A DNA stretch of 64,000 nt from Parabacteroides johnsonii DSM 18315 (GTDB taxonomy: Bacteria > Bacteroidota > Bacteroidia > Bacteroidales > Tannerellaceae), in NCBI RefSeq assembly GCF_025151045.1, contig NZ_CP102285.1, positions 372,001-436,000 on the forward strand, in the 5' to 3' direction. Shown piece after piece: positions 47,801-55,434 of this stretch. Below the pieces are notes generated by a model. The model saw only the letters and a program-made list of their open reading frames with translations, was not told where the DNA came from and did not search any database. Position 1 is the stretch's first letter. Each line of letters begins with the position of its first letter. Made by a program: the position numbers and the translations under genes.

Positions 47801-48045
47801 CGAAGAACTTGGGTAACCATTACGTGAACAAGTCTTTTGTGCGTATGGAAAATATCTCTCTTTCTTATAATGTTCCGAAGAACTTTTTGAAGAAGGTTTC
47901 CGTACAGAACATGCGTTTGTCTTTAAGCGTGCGTAATCCGTTCGTATTGTCTGGATATACATTCAGAGATCCTGAAGAAGATCCGGATAAAAACGACTTG
48001 TGGGTTCCGAGAACATTCAATATTGGTGTAAACTTTACTTTATAA
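44878..48045 (+). CDS. SusC/RagA-family TonB-linked outer-membrane transporter (pair 2)
   Basis: 1055-residue outer-membrane importer. It has a signal peptide (LLLFLGMVIGEAYAQ), a regulatory beta domain (GVVKDQTGEPLIGVNVMEKG), the SusC signature EELEEVVVIGYGTAKKKD, a plug with DVLKDASSVAVYGAKAANG, and a barrel ending FNIGVNFTL. Long stretches are nearly identical to pair 1 (for example the RRDGYSAFG and WSWRNEF/LSWRNEF regions), so the two arose by duplication. There is no STN domain. Differences cluster in barrel loops, suggesting related but not identical ligands. The SusD partner starts 16 bp downstream. Confidence 0.94.
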   Translation: MKNRVFSFLPRFSILLLFLGMVIGEAYAQSQTITGVVKDQTGEPLIGVNVMEKGTTNGSITDVDGKYSLTVNGSKAIVTFSYIGYLSQDITVGNQKMIDVTMKEDTEELEEVVVIGYGTAKKKDLTGAISTVKAENMEKETPRSVQDLLRASASGLSIGISTDAAGTANLQVRGKNTLTAGSSPLLVLDGVIYDGDLSDINPMDIQSVDVLKDASSVAVYGAKAANGVVAITTKKGKTGKPVVSFNANVGFAQPSRIPAALDGPGFIQFRKDYQEGKLTPEEMAKVPGKFTDPRQLSGLGVDPLTWYNYDQSTPVTTLPSEQEMLTTWLGRLDFKTVEIENYLNGVETNWDDIVFQTALQQDYTASISNKKEDLSYYWSLGYADREGIRVGDRFKNFRTRLNLESKVTNFLTIGLTSQFATKDKGAQAADVTQRTNNSPYTPNDIDDPDSPYRMYPSGDNNGKNPFFDNMYRDKREIEHTLNANIYAIVKLPFGIEYQMNYTPKYKWYEFMKHESAEHPEWAGKGGYAERRNSKSFNWLLDNIIRWKHQFNGGHNFEVTLLANAEKGQYWDTYVGAQNFSPSDLLGYHNMGAGTVLSFLQDDGKNQDTYRTGDALMGRLYYSYKDKYMVTASVRRDGYSAFGMMNPRATFPAVALGWVFTSEKFMEPASDWLNYGKLRFSWGQNGNRDIGQYEALAWLKSSLSPFIDQNGNIYVTSQVYVDHMGNTALKWERTGSYNIGLDFSLFNDRLRGSMETYMSETNDLLVKRSLPNITGFSDVKANLGALTNRGFELSLNGDVMSRKDFNWNSSVTFSFNRRKIKHLYGDMEDIKDENGNVIGQKEADDYKNKWFIGHDPDQIWDYEGDGVWQLGEEEEAAKYGNKPGDFKYVDQNGDGVLNDQDKVFQKYKTPRFYLSWRNEFTYKDFSLSFMMYSHIGTYGTFNPAANAIELADRRSALDIERWTVNNPTNEYGRLGSKNLGNHYVNKSFVRMENISLSYNVPKNFLKKVSVQNMRLSLSVRNPFVLSGYTFRDPEEDPDKNDLWVPRTFNIGVNFTL

Positions 48046-48061
48046 AAGAGGAGATTGAATA

Positions 48062-49948
48062 ATGAAACATATAAAGAAATGTCTTATTTTGGCAGTAGCC
48101 GGATTGCCTTTGTTAAATTCTTGTAGCGACAGTTGGTTGGAACCGAAGCCTCTGTCTATCTATACTCCGGAAAATACATATGTGGATGCAGATGGTTTGT
48201 ATGCTGCATTGGTTGCTTGTGAACGTAATATGCGTCATGAGTTTTTCGGAGACGGCGCTCCGATCACAACCGACATGTATACGACAGACTTAGCTGTCAC
48301 TGGTACGACCGATAAATCAGGGCCTTTGATAGATATGGATGCGGATCTGTTGCCGAGCCGTACAGCAAACGATGTGAATAAAAACAAGATCGGATGGTAC
48401 TGGGATGAAGGATTCAAAGGAATCAAATATGCCAATATCGTTCTGAACCGTATGAAGAATGCGACGTTCAAAGATGAAGCTGAAGAAAACGCAGTACGGG
48501 GTGCCGCCTATTTCCAGCGTGCATATCGTTATTACAAGCTGACACATCTGTTTGGAGATGTTCCTTATCTGAGCCAGGAGATTGAAACACCGAAAGTGGA
48601 TTTCTACACGTATGACCGTTGGAGCATTCTGGAACAGATAGAAAAAGATATGGAGTTCGCTTATCAGTGGGTACCGGAGAAGGTCGATAGAGGAAAACCT
48701 TCCAAATGGGCTTGCGGTGTATTGCTGATGAAAGTTTGTATGTCGTTGGGTCATTTTGACAGAGCGATCGAAATCGGAAAAGAAGTTATCGCTGCCAACC
48801 CGTTGATGACCGAACGTTTTACGACAAACAAAACAAAGCCGAATACGAACTTGATGCATGACCTGCATAGTGTGGAAGCTAAAATGGATATGTCAAATAC
48901 GGAGGGTATCCTGTATGTCGTGTCTTATCCGGAAGTAGAAGGTCGTGACAGAATCAATACGATGCGTAATGCCACTCCTTATTGGGCGAATGGATCGATT
49001 AAGACTCCTGACGGTAAGACGGGTATGTCTATTGTTCCGGCAAATGAAGCCAAAGGTACCGAGTTGGATAATGATGCCAATGTAGGTCGTGGTATCGGAA
49101 CTTGCCGTCCGACCAATTATTATCAGTATGACATCTGGACGGAAAAGGAGAAAAACGACTTGCGTGGTGTATATAACCGCGATAGCTGGAAGGGTGTGTT
49201 CGACCTATACTATAATGCTCCGGCTCTTAAAGGAACAGAATGGTATGGTAAACATCCGGTAAAACCTGTCGGTATGTCTGTTTCGGATTCTATCCGTTGC
49301 TGGTTCCAGTGGCCTCATTATAAAACGTTTGTTCCGGACCCTTCCGTGACAACAGACCGTAGAGGCGGTGAAACTCCTTGGTATATTTATCGTTCGGCAG
49401 AAGTATATCTGATGTTGGCTGAATGTTATTATTGGAAAGATATGAAACAGGAGGCTGCCAATATGATGAACGTGGTGCGTCAGCGTGCCGGTGCAGAATC
49501 TCTGGCTGCTTCGGATATCAATATCGGTACGGTTCTGGACGAACGTGCACGTGAATTGTATTACGAAGAAAACCGCCATGTGGAACTTTCCCGTATTTCA
49601 TATGTGTATGCTTTGACAGGTAAAGCATGTGAAGTATTTGGCGGTCATGTCTACAAATTGGATAATTTCTCTGGTCCGAAAGGTACGAGTGTAAATTGTA
49701 AGGATGCTGGCGTGAACTTCTATTTCGATTGGGTTTCTGCCAAGAACAATTTCTATAACAAAGGAATAAAGACAAACTATGCTGAATATCGTTTCAGTAC
49801 GCATCATGTTCTTTGGCCGATCCCGGAAGGTTCTATCACATCCAACACCGGTGGCGTTATCAACCAGAATGTGGGCTATCCGGGTACTGAGAACAATATC
49901 ACTCCGTTGAAGGTTGGTCAGGAAGTTCCTTCTGAATCAGCCCAGTAA
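48062..49948 (+). CDS. SusD/RagB-family glycan-binding lipoprotein (pair 2)
   Basis: 628 residues with lipobox LNSC, followed by SDSWLEPKPLSIYTPENTYVD, almost the same as in pair 1. SusD helical motifs are AAYFQRAYRYYKLTHLFGDVPY and YRSAEVYLMLAECYYWKD, plus ARELYYEENRHVELSRISY. It ends with LWPIPEGSITSNTGGVINQN. It would form a lid complex with SusC 2. Glycosidase genes, which usually follow glycan-specific pairs, are absent, so the nutrient could also be a peptide or another small polymer. Confidence 0.93.
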   Translation: MKHIKKCLILAVAGLPLLNSCSDSWLEPKPLSIYTPENTYVDADGLYAALVACERNMRHEFFGDGAPITTDMYTTDLAVTGTTDKSGPLIDMDADLLPSRTANDVNKNKIGWYWDEGFKGIKYANIVLNRMKNATFKDEAEENAVRGAAYFQRAYRYYKLTHLFGDVPYLSQEIETPKVDFYTYDRWSILEQIEKDMEFAYQWVPEKVDRGKPSKWACGVLLMKVCMSLGHFDRAIEIGKEVIAANPLMTERFTTNKTKPNTNLMHDLHSVEAKMDMSNTEGILYVVSYPEVEGRDRINTMRNATPYWANGSIKTPDGKTGMSIVPANEAKGTELDNDANVGRGIGTCRPTNYYQYDIWTEKEKNDLRGVYNRDSWKGVFDLYYNAPALKGTEWYGKHPVKPVGMSVSDSIRCWFQWPHYKTFVPDPSVTTDRRGGETPWYIYRSAEVYLMLAECYYWKDMKQEAANMMNVVRQRAGAESLAASDINIGTVLDERARELYYEENRHVELSRISYVYALTGKACEVFGGHVYKLDNFSGPKGTSVNCKDAGVNFYFDWVSAKNNFYNKGIKTNYAEYRFSTHHVLWPIPEGSITSNTGGVINQNVGYPGTENNITPLKVGQEVPSESAQ

Positions 49949-49988
49949 ACAAGGAAAACGCGCACAATAACAACACCGCGTAAACGAG

Positions 49989-50031
49989 AAGCGTACGGTC
50001 GCAGGATGTCCTGCGGTGCGTACGCTTTTTT
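49989..50031 (+). terminator. Intrinsic terminator after SusD 2
   Basis: AAGCGTAC/GTACGCTT outer stem (49989-49996 with 50020-50027) and an inner GCAGGA/TCCTGC stem, followed by a run of T. Confidence 0.88.
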
Positions 50032-50034
50032 CGT

Positions 50035-50345
50035 TTAAAGAAAAAGTCCAACTCCGGATCTTAGGGTAACTGCACTCAAATGGCCCTTATATTCCTTTAC
50101 CGCGTCGAACGAAGGGCAGGCCTTTTGGGGTTCAAGTCGCAGTGTCCTACGGTGAGGGCTGCCGGGAATTGGCGGCCTAACTCCTGCAACAACTGCGTGA
50201 GGGCTGCCTTCTGGGCAGGCGTGCGGGTGTCTCGCGGGAGGCCTTCACCGTCCAGTCCCCCTTCGTAGCAGATGCCGATGCTGTGACGGTTGTGGCCGAA
50301 GCAATGCGCCCCCTCCAGGGAGAGCGGCCGGCCGGGGTGGGGAAG
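50035..50345 (-). pseudogene. N-acetylmuramoyl-L-alanine amidase remnant
   Basis: On the minus strand, HCFGHNRHSIGICYEGGL and TRTPAQKAALTQLLQELG match the phage-type amidase used by Bacteroidales. The upstream GRS-LEGAH piece needs a one-base shift. The C-terminal part KACPSFDAVKEYKGHL needs another, after NPK. It stops at 50035-50037. The start of the domain is missing and is replaced by transposase sequence. A functional product is therefore excluded. Confidence 0.75.
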
Positions 50346-50405
50346 AGGGCGAAGTCTGTGATGAATTGGTTCTCGGAGGATATCTGCAAGTTGTAGCCGG
50401 GCATG
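50346..50405 (-). pseudogene. Fragment of the IS1182-like transposase
   Basis: The minus strand encodes PGYNLQISSENQFITDFALF, identical at DNA level over about 58 bases to 33358-33416 in the frameshifted IS1182-like gene. The reading joins directly to the amidase remnant. No other part of the element is recognisable here. Confidence 0.75.
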
Positions 50406-50557
50406 ATAAGATATAGGGCAAACATTCGGGCAGCCAGGAGAAATTTTGGTGGAGGAGCTTGGCAGTCATATGGACGAAAGTAATCCGGTAGCTGTGATTG
50501 TCGAATAAAATCTTCTTGTTTTATAGCGAAGTCATAGAGATGATTTTGTTTTTATAT

Positions 50558-50565
50558 TATCTTTG
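50558..50565 (+). promoter_or_regulatory. -7 promoter box of the Gfo/Idh-like gene
   Basis: TATCTTTG, 52 bp before the ATG at 50618. No TTTG at the expected -33 position. Between 50406 and 50557 I see no gene. Confidence 0.4.
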
Positions 50566-50617
50566 TGGCCGCAAACAGTCTAATGTAAAAGCTTATCAAT
50601 AATTTAATTATAATAGT

Positions 50618-52018
50618 ATGAAAAACTATCTTGTATTTTCTATGGCGGCTCTGTTGGTTGGAGCTTCTTGTAACACAAAGCAGGAGAAGGCGGCTGAAGG
50701 CTTTACCGGCGCACCGGGAGAAGTTAAGTTGATCACGCTCGATCCCGGACATTTCCATGCCGCATTAGTGCAGAAAGTGTCTTATCCGCAAGTTTCTAAA
50801 GATGTTTATGTGTACGCACCCACCGGTTTCGACGTGGATGAGCACTTGAAACGTATCCAGGGATTCAACACACGTGCGGAGAATCCGACAGCTTGGAATG
50901 AAATCGTTTATACGGGAGATGATTACCTGGAAAAAATGTTGGCCGAGAAGAAGGGAAACGTGATGATCCAGGCGGGAAACAACGGCAAGAAGACCGAATA
51001 TATCAAGAAAACGCTTGAGGCCGGCATCAATGTGCTTTCCGACAAGCCGATGGCGATCAACAGCCAGAGCTTTAAATTGCTGGAAGAATGTTTTGCTATC
51101 GCTAAACAGAAAAACATCATGCTGTATGACATCATGACTGAACGGAATGAAATCACTACGATGTTGCAGCGTGAACTTTCCACTATCCCGGCTATTTATG
51201 GCGAGCAGTTGAAAGGTTCTCCCGAAGAACCGGCTATCGTGAAGGAGAGTGTGCATCATCTGTTTAAGCTGGTCGACAATAAACCGCTGACTCGTCCGGT
51301 ATGGTATCTTGATGTGACTCAGCAGGGGGAAGGTATCGTCGATGTGACGACTCATCTGGTTGATCTTGTGCAGTGGGAAGCATTCCCGGATCAGGTGATC
51401 GACTACAAGAAAGATATCGAACTGATAGATGCCAACCGCTGGACAACTTCTATCAGCCCTGAAGAATTCAAACAGGTGACGGGAACGGAAGCTTATCCTG
51501 ATTTCTTGAAGAAAGATGTAGAAAACGATACATTGAAAGTATATTGCAACGGTGATATCGTTTATAAGATCAAAGGGGTAACAGCGAAGGTTTCGGTGAT
51601 CTGGAATTATACCTTCCCCAAAGGTGGCGGTGATACCCATTTCTCCGTCATGAAAGGCAGCAAGGCCGACTTGGTCATCCGCCAGGGCAAGGAACAGAAC
51701 TATCAGCCGGAACTGTTTGTCGAAGCAGTGAAAGGAGTGGATCTGGCCGCTTACGAAAAGGACCTTACCGCTTCTATGGAAAAAGTCTCAGCCGAATATC
51801 CTGGTGTGGCCTTGAATAAGGTAGGCGACGGCGTATGGCAAGTCGAAATCCCCGCAAAATACCGTGTAGGCCATGAAGCTCATTTCGGCCAAGTGACGGA
51901 ACATTTCCTTGACTATCTGAAAGACGGCAAACTGCCGGATTGGGAAGTGCCTAATATGCTGGCTAAGTATTACACGACAACTTCGGCGCTGGATATGGCG
52001 AAAGCGAAGACAAAATAA
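50618..52018 (+). CDS. Gfo/Idh/MocA-like lipoprotein (putative oxidoreductase)
   Basis: 466 residues. An N-terminal signal peptide with lipobox GASC (Cys19) implies export and lipid anchoring. The Rossmann-like N-terminal part (about 35-160) carries VKLITLDPGHFHAALVQK where Gfo/Idh proteins have a Gly-rich GxGxxG turn, so the usual dinucleotide loop is absent or altered. LSDKPMAINSQSF corresponds to the EKP motif. The second half (about 215-460) fits the 'putative oxidoreductase C-terminal' domain. It may be a periplasmic relative with tightly held cofactor or a changed function. It stands alone with its own terminator. Confidence 0.78.
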   Translation: MKNYLVFSMAALLVGASCNTKQEKAAEGFTGAPGEVKLITLDPGHFHAALVQKVSYPQVSKDVYVYAPTGFDVDEHLKRIQGFNTRAENPTAWNEIVYTGDDYLEKMLAEKKGNVMIQAGNNGKKTEYIKKTLEAGINVLSDKPMAINSQSFKLLEECFAIAKQKNIMLYDIMTERNEITTMLQRELSTIPAIYGEQLKGSPEEPAIVKESVHHLFKLVDNKPLTRPVWYLDVTQQGEGIVDVTTHLVDLVQWEAFPDQVIDYKKDIELIDANRWTTSISPEEFKQVTGTEAYPDFLKKDVENDTLKVYCNGDIVYKIKGVTAKVSVIWNYTFPKGGGDTHFSVMKGSKADLVIRQGKEQNYQPELFVEAVKGVDLAAYEKDLTASMEKVSAEYPGVALNKVGDGVWQVEIPAKYRVGHEAHFGQVTEHFLDYLKDGKLPDWEVPNMLAKYYTTTSALDMAKAKTK

Positions 52019-52040
52019 ATGTATTGAGATGAAATGGAAG

Positions 52041-52086
52041 AGAGAGTATGTGCCGGAAGTACAATTGGGCACATACTCTCTTTTGG
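52041..52086. terminator. Terminator, Gfo/Idh-like/sulfatase
   Basis: AGAGAGTATGTGCC (52041-52054) pairs perfectly with 52068-52081, followed by TTTT. It lies between two convergent genes. Confidence 0.88.
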
Positions 52087-52093
52087 TATTCTG

Positions 52094-53566
52094 CTAATAA
52101 TCAAATCTGACACCCTTCTCCCAAAGAGGCAGTAACTTGTTTACAATGTGGGGGTTCTCTTGCGCTATATTTTTACGCTCGATGCGGTCCGGCCCGTATT
52201 GATAAAGTTCGGTGATCGTTTCTCCTTTTTTATTATAACGAGTAAGACGATATTCCGGAGTCCGGAGGGTTATACAATTCCGATAGTAGCTATAAGCGGC
52301 GTCTGTCCATTTGGGATTATCAGGATTGTTGAGCAAGGTTGCAAAACTATGCCCGTCCAGTCCTTTGGGCAAGGAGATTTTGCAAAGTTCCATAAGAGTC
52401 GGATAAATATCTATAGAACTGACAATCCTGTTATTTTTAATCCCTGGCTTACACTGGGGAGCTTTTATTACGAGTGCGCTGCTCAGAGAAGTTTCATGTA
52501 GTGTATGTTTCCCCCAAACACGCAGATCTCCTAAGTGCCATCCATGATCTCCCCATAGAATAATAATCGTATTATCCATTTTTCCGCTGGCTTCAAGGGC
52601 ATCTAATACTTTTCCTACTTGAGCGTCCATATAACTTACGCAAGCAAAATAGGCGTGACGGAGTTTGCGTGCATATTCGTCAGAAACTCTATTTTTTATG
52701 GAAGGCATTTCGTCTCCTGATTGATAGCTCTTGAACTCTGCGCTTTCATGTAGGCTGACCGGATCGCATCCTTCCGGAATGTCGGGCATAGGTGAAATGG
52801 GGATAGAGGCTTCATCATACATATCCCAATATTTTTTAGGGGATGTGAAAGGTAAATGAGGCTTGAAAAAACCGACAGCCAGGCAGAACGGTTCATTCTT
52901 AGCTGTTAGCTCGTTTAGCTTTTTGACTGCCAGATTTGCCGTTAGCCCGTCCGGATAGCCTTCATCGGCGACATCTGCACATTCGTATGGTTTCACTTGT
53001 TTTTTGCGACTTTGCCGGTTACTTCCATCTGCATATCCGAAAAAGGCATTCCAACCGTTTCCCCATTTTCCGGCATCGAAAAGCATTTCATCCCAACTAT
53101 AAGGTAGTTCCGGTTTTTCGGTTTTCGGAGCTTCATAGCCATACAGGCAGCCGTCGACATAGTGGCTTATCTTTCCGATACCGACAGTATAATAGCCATT
53201 TCTGCGTAAATGGTGGAACATAGTTTCCGGGATTTCTCCTTCCGGTTTATCTGACAGCCTTGTCCGGCATGCTTCGTTGGAGAGGTCCGATTTGTCTTTA
53301 GGAAAATGTCCAGTCAACATACTGGCTCGTGACGCTCCGCTTGTCGGGACTTGTACATAATGTTGGAAAAATAAACTGCCTTGTGATGCCAGCCGGTCGA
53401 TGTTCGGGGTTTTTACAACAGAACCATAAGCACCTAATTCCCGGCGAAGGTCGTCTACGCATATAAAAAGTATATTAGGCTTCGTCTCGTTTGCCTTTTT
53501 TTGTGCATAGCCTTGAAAAGGCAATGCCAGCAAACAGACCGATAGCAAAGGATAATTCTTCTTCAT
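52094..53566 (-). CDS. Sulfatase, iduronate-2-sulfatase-like (S1 family)
   Basis: 490 residues with signal peptide LLSVCLLALPFQGYAQ, so it acts in the periplasm or at the surface. The catalytic formylglycine precursor is Ser76 in SGASRASMLTG, a serine-type variant (Ser-x-Ala-Ser-Arg) needing anSME activation; the usual Pro is replaced by Ala. Metal-binding Asp38/Asp39 (VDDLRRELG) and the downstream DHGWHLGD and WGKHTLHE motifs resemble the iduronate-2-sulfatase subgroup. It ends the fecR-susC-susD run, which suggests a sulfated glycan as substrate. No anSME gene is in the window. Confidence 0.87.
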   Translation of the reverse strand: MKKNYPLLSVCLLALPFQGYAQKKANETKPNILFICVDDLRRELGAYGSVVKTPNIDRLASQGSLFFQHYVQVPTSGASRASMLTGHFPKDKSDLSNEACRTRLSDKPEGEIPETMFHHLRRNGYYTVGIGKISHYVDGCLYGYEAPKTEKPELPYSWDEMLFDAGKWGNGWNAFFGYADGSNRQSRKKQVKPYECADVADEGYPDGLTANLAVKKLNELTAKNEPFCLAVGFFKPHLPFTSPKKYWDMYDEASIPISPMPDIPEGCDPVSLHESAEFKSYQSGDEMPSIKNRVSDEYARKLRHAYFACVSYMDAQVGKVLDALEASGKMDNTIIILWGDHGWHLGDLRVWGKHTLHETSLSSALVIKAPQCKPGIKNNRIVSSIDIYPTLMELCKISLPKGLDGHSFATLLNNPDNPKWTDAAYSYYRNCITLRTPEYRLTRYNKKGETITELYQYGPDRIERKNIAQENPHIVNKLLPLWEKGVRFDY

Positions 53567-53644
53567 GATATCTAAATTGAATGTGAATACAAAAGATTTA
53601 CAAATATAACCTACCGGTCGATAATAGCCGGTAGGTTTAGAAAA

Positions 53645-55423
53645 TTATTGTTGATCGTCTATGGCTGTTAATGGAGGAATATTTTTTTCGTACCCGATAT
53701 AGCCTTTATTCTGGTTAATGGTTCCTCCTTGGTTGCTATCGATGGCATTTGCCGGAATGGGCCAAAGGACATGGAATGGGCTTATTTTGAATACGTTTGT
53801 TCCCCATAAGATATCACCTGCCTTATAAAATTCATTTTTAGCAACAGTCCGGTCATACCAGAAATTTTTTTCGGAAAAATTTTCTAAGGAATAGCCGTTT
53901 AACCCTTTTTCTGCCATGATAAAGGCGATTCTGGTTAATTCCGTTTTTCTGAATTCTTCAGCGAAAAGTTCTCTGGCTCTTTCATCTAATATATACTCTA
54001 TTGAAACTTGTGAAGCTACAATAGGATCGGCTTTTGCGCGTACTCTTACCGAGTTTATATCGGCAGCGGCTTTATCTGTTTGATTTAGCCAATAGTAGGC
54101 TTCTGCTCTTAAAAGATAAGTCTCGGCCAACCTGAATAAATACCAGTCCGAATGTCCTCCATATGGCTGATCGGGTCTTTCTTCATCTTCGACATATACT
54201 TTGTAATAAGGGAAAGGATACCAGCAATGGATGGTGTCTTTGGGATTTGTGTATTGTATCTGTACGGGTTGTCCGAAATATTTGGAAGATGGATTGTTGT
54301 AAATGAATTTATCGACAGAGAACCAGTTTACTTGATTGTCATGCCTCAAGTCTTTATTACAGTTATTCCATATTTCATAATTGTAATAACTGCAAGGCCG
54401 GACATAACCGACTCCTCTTCCTATTTTTATGACAAATTCATTTCCTTGTGTGTCGATAGTTCCTCTTTTTCCGTCGGGATCTTTCATGTAGGACGAATTC
54501 CACCAAGAGGGAACATAGCGACGCATAGCCTGGGTGCCTCCACTTATTTCTGCTTCCGGAAATCCGTAACGTTCCTGTACGACAAGGATGCCTTCTTTAT
54601 TTGAAGATGAGCTTTTATTGTCTTTTTGATGGAGATCCCAGATCGTATTAAACTGAGGATCGGAAGCATCTACCCCGAAGCGGTCAGTCATTAAAAAGTG
54701 AATTCCGTCGTTAATGACCGCAGAAGAGGCGTCGACAGCTTCTGTGAATTTTCCATTTGACAGATATATTTTTGTAAGCAAATGGTTGCCGGCAGCCTTA
54801 GAGACTGCTCCGGGAACAGCTGTTTTGGGTAGCCACTGGACAGCCCATGCTAAATCTTCTTCTATTTTTGCAAGTATCGTTTTTCGTGAGTGCGTATAGA
54901 AGTCGATTTTAGGAGCCGTATGTTCTATATTCAAAAAGGGGACATCTCCATATAAATGGACTAATCTATAATACCAATAGGCTCTGTGAAAATATGCTTC
55001 AGCAATAATTGCATTTTTGATTTCTTCTGTGTCGAATTTGCCATTGTCGATACGCGACAGAATAACATTCGCATTTCGTATCTGGTTATATCCTCTTGTC
55101 CAAATCTCATGGAAGTCATAGGTCGTACCGGTCCCTGTCGGTAATACTTGAGTATCAAAATTATGTATGGCATTAGCTGCTTTATTGGCACTGATTGCAA
55201 TATCTGAGGCGATTAATTCAGAAGCCAGGCCCCCTCCTTCTCCGTAGAAATCGGGGCGTAAGTTTTTACGGAGGTTAACCAGTATTCCGTCAAATCCGGC
55301 CTTATCCGTATAAATAGATTCCGGAGTGAAGATAGAAAGGGGCTTTATCTCCAAGAAATCGTCTCCGCATGAAACGGTTGTAAACAGAGACGCACAAATG
55401 ATATATTTTATCCAGTTTTTCAT
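53645..55423 (-). CDS. SusD/RagB-family lipoprotein (pair 3)
   Basis: 592 residues with lipobox TVSC (Cys19) and the start GDDFLEIKPLSIFTPESIY. SusD helix motifs are AEAYFHRAYWYYRLVHLYGDVPF (about 142-164) and LFRLAETYLLRAEAYYW, plus ARELFAEEFRKTELTRIAF. The end has HVLWPIPANAIDSNQGGTINQNKGY. It begins 11 bp after the SusC 3 stop and precedes the sulfatase by 78 bp. It is clearly more distant from pairs 1 and 2 than they are from each other. Confidence 0.93.
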   Translation of the reverse strand: MKNWIKYIICASLFTTVSCGDDFLEIKPLSIFTPESIYTDKAGFDGILVNLRKNLRPDFYGEGGGLASELIASDIAISANKAANAIHNFDTQVLPTGTGTTYDFHEIWTRGYNQIRNANVILSRIDNGKFDTEEIKNAIIAEAYFHRAYWYYRLVHLYGDVPFLNIEHTAPKIDFYTHSRKTILAKIEEDLAWAVQWLPKTAVPGAVSKAAGNHLLTKIYLSNGKFTEAVDASSAVINDGIHFLMTDRFGVDASDPQFNTIWDLHQKDNKSSSSNKEGILVVQERYGFPEAEISGGTQAMRRYVPSWWNSSYMKDPDGKRGTIDTQGNEFVIKIGRGVGYVRPCSYYNYEIWNNCNKDLRHDNQVNWFSVDKFIYNNPSSKYFGQPVQIQYTNPKDTIHCWYPFPYYKVYVEDEERPDQPYGGHSDWYLFRLAETYLLRAEAYYWLNQTDKAAADINSVRVRAKADPIVASQVSIEYILDERARELFAEEFRKTELTRIAFIMAEKGLNGYSLENFSEKNFWYDRTVAKNEFYKAGDILWGTNVFKISPFHVLWPIPANAIDSNQGGTINQNKGYIGYEKNIPPLTAIDDQQ

Positions 55424-55434
55424 AACTTGTTTAT

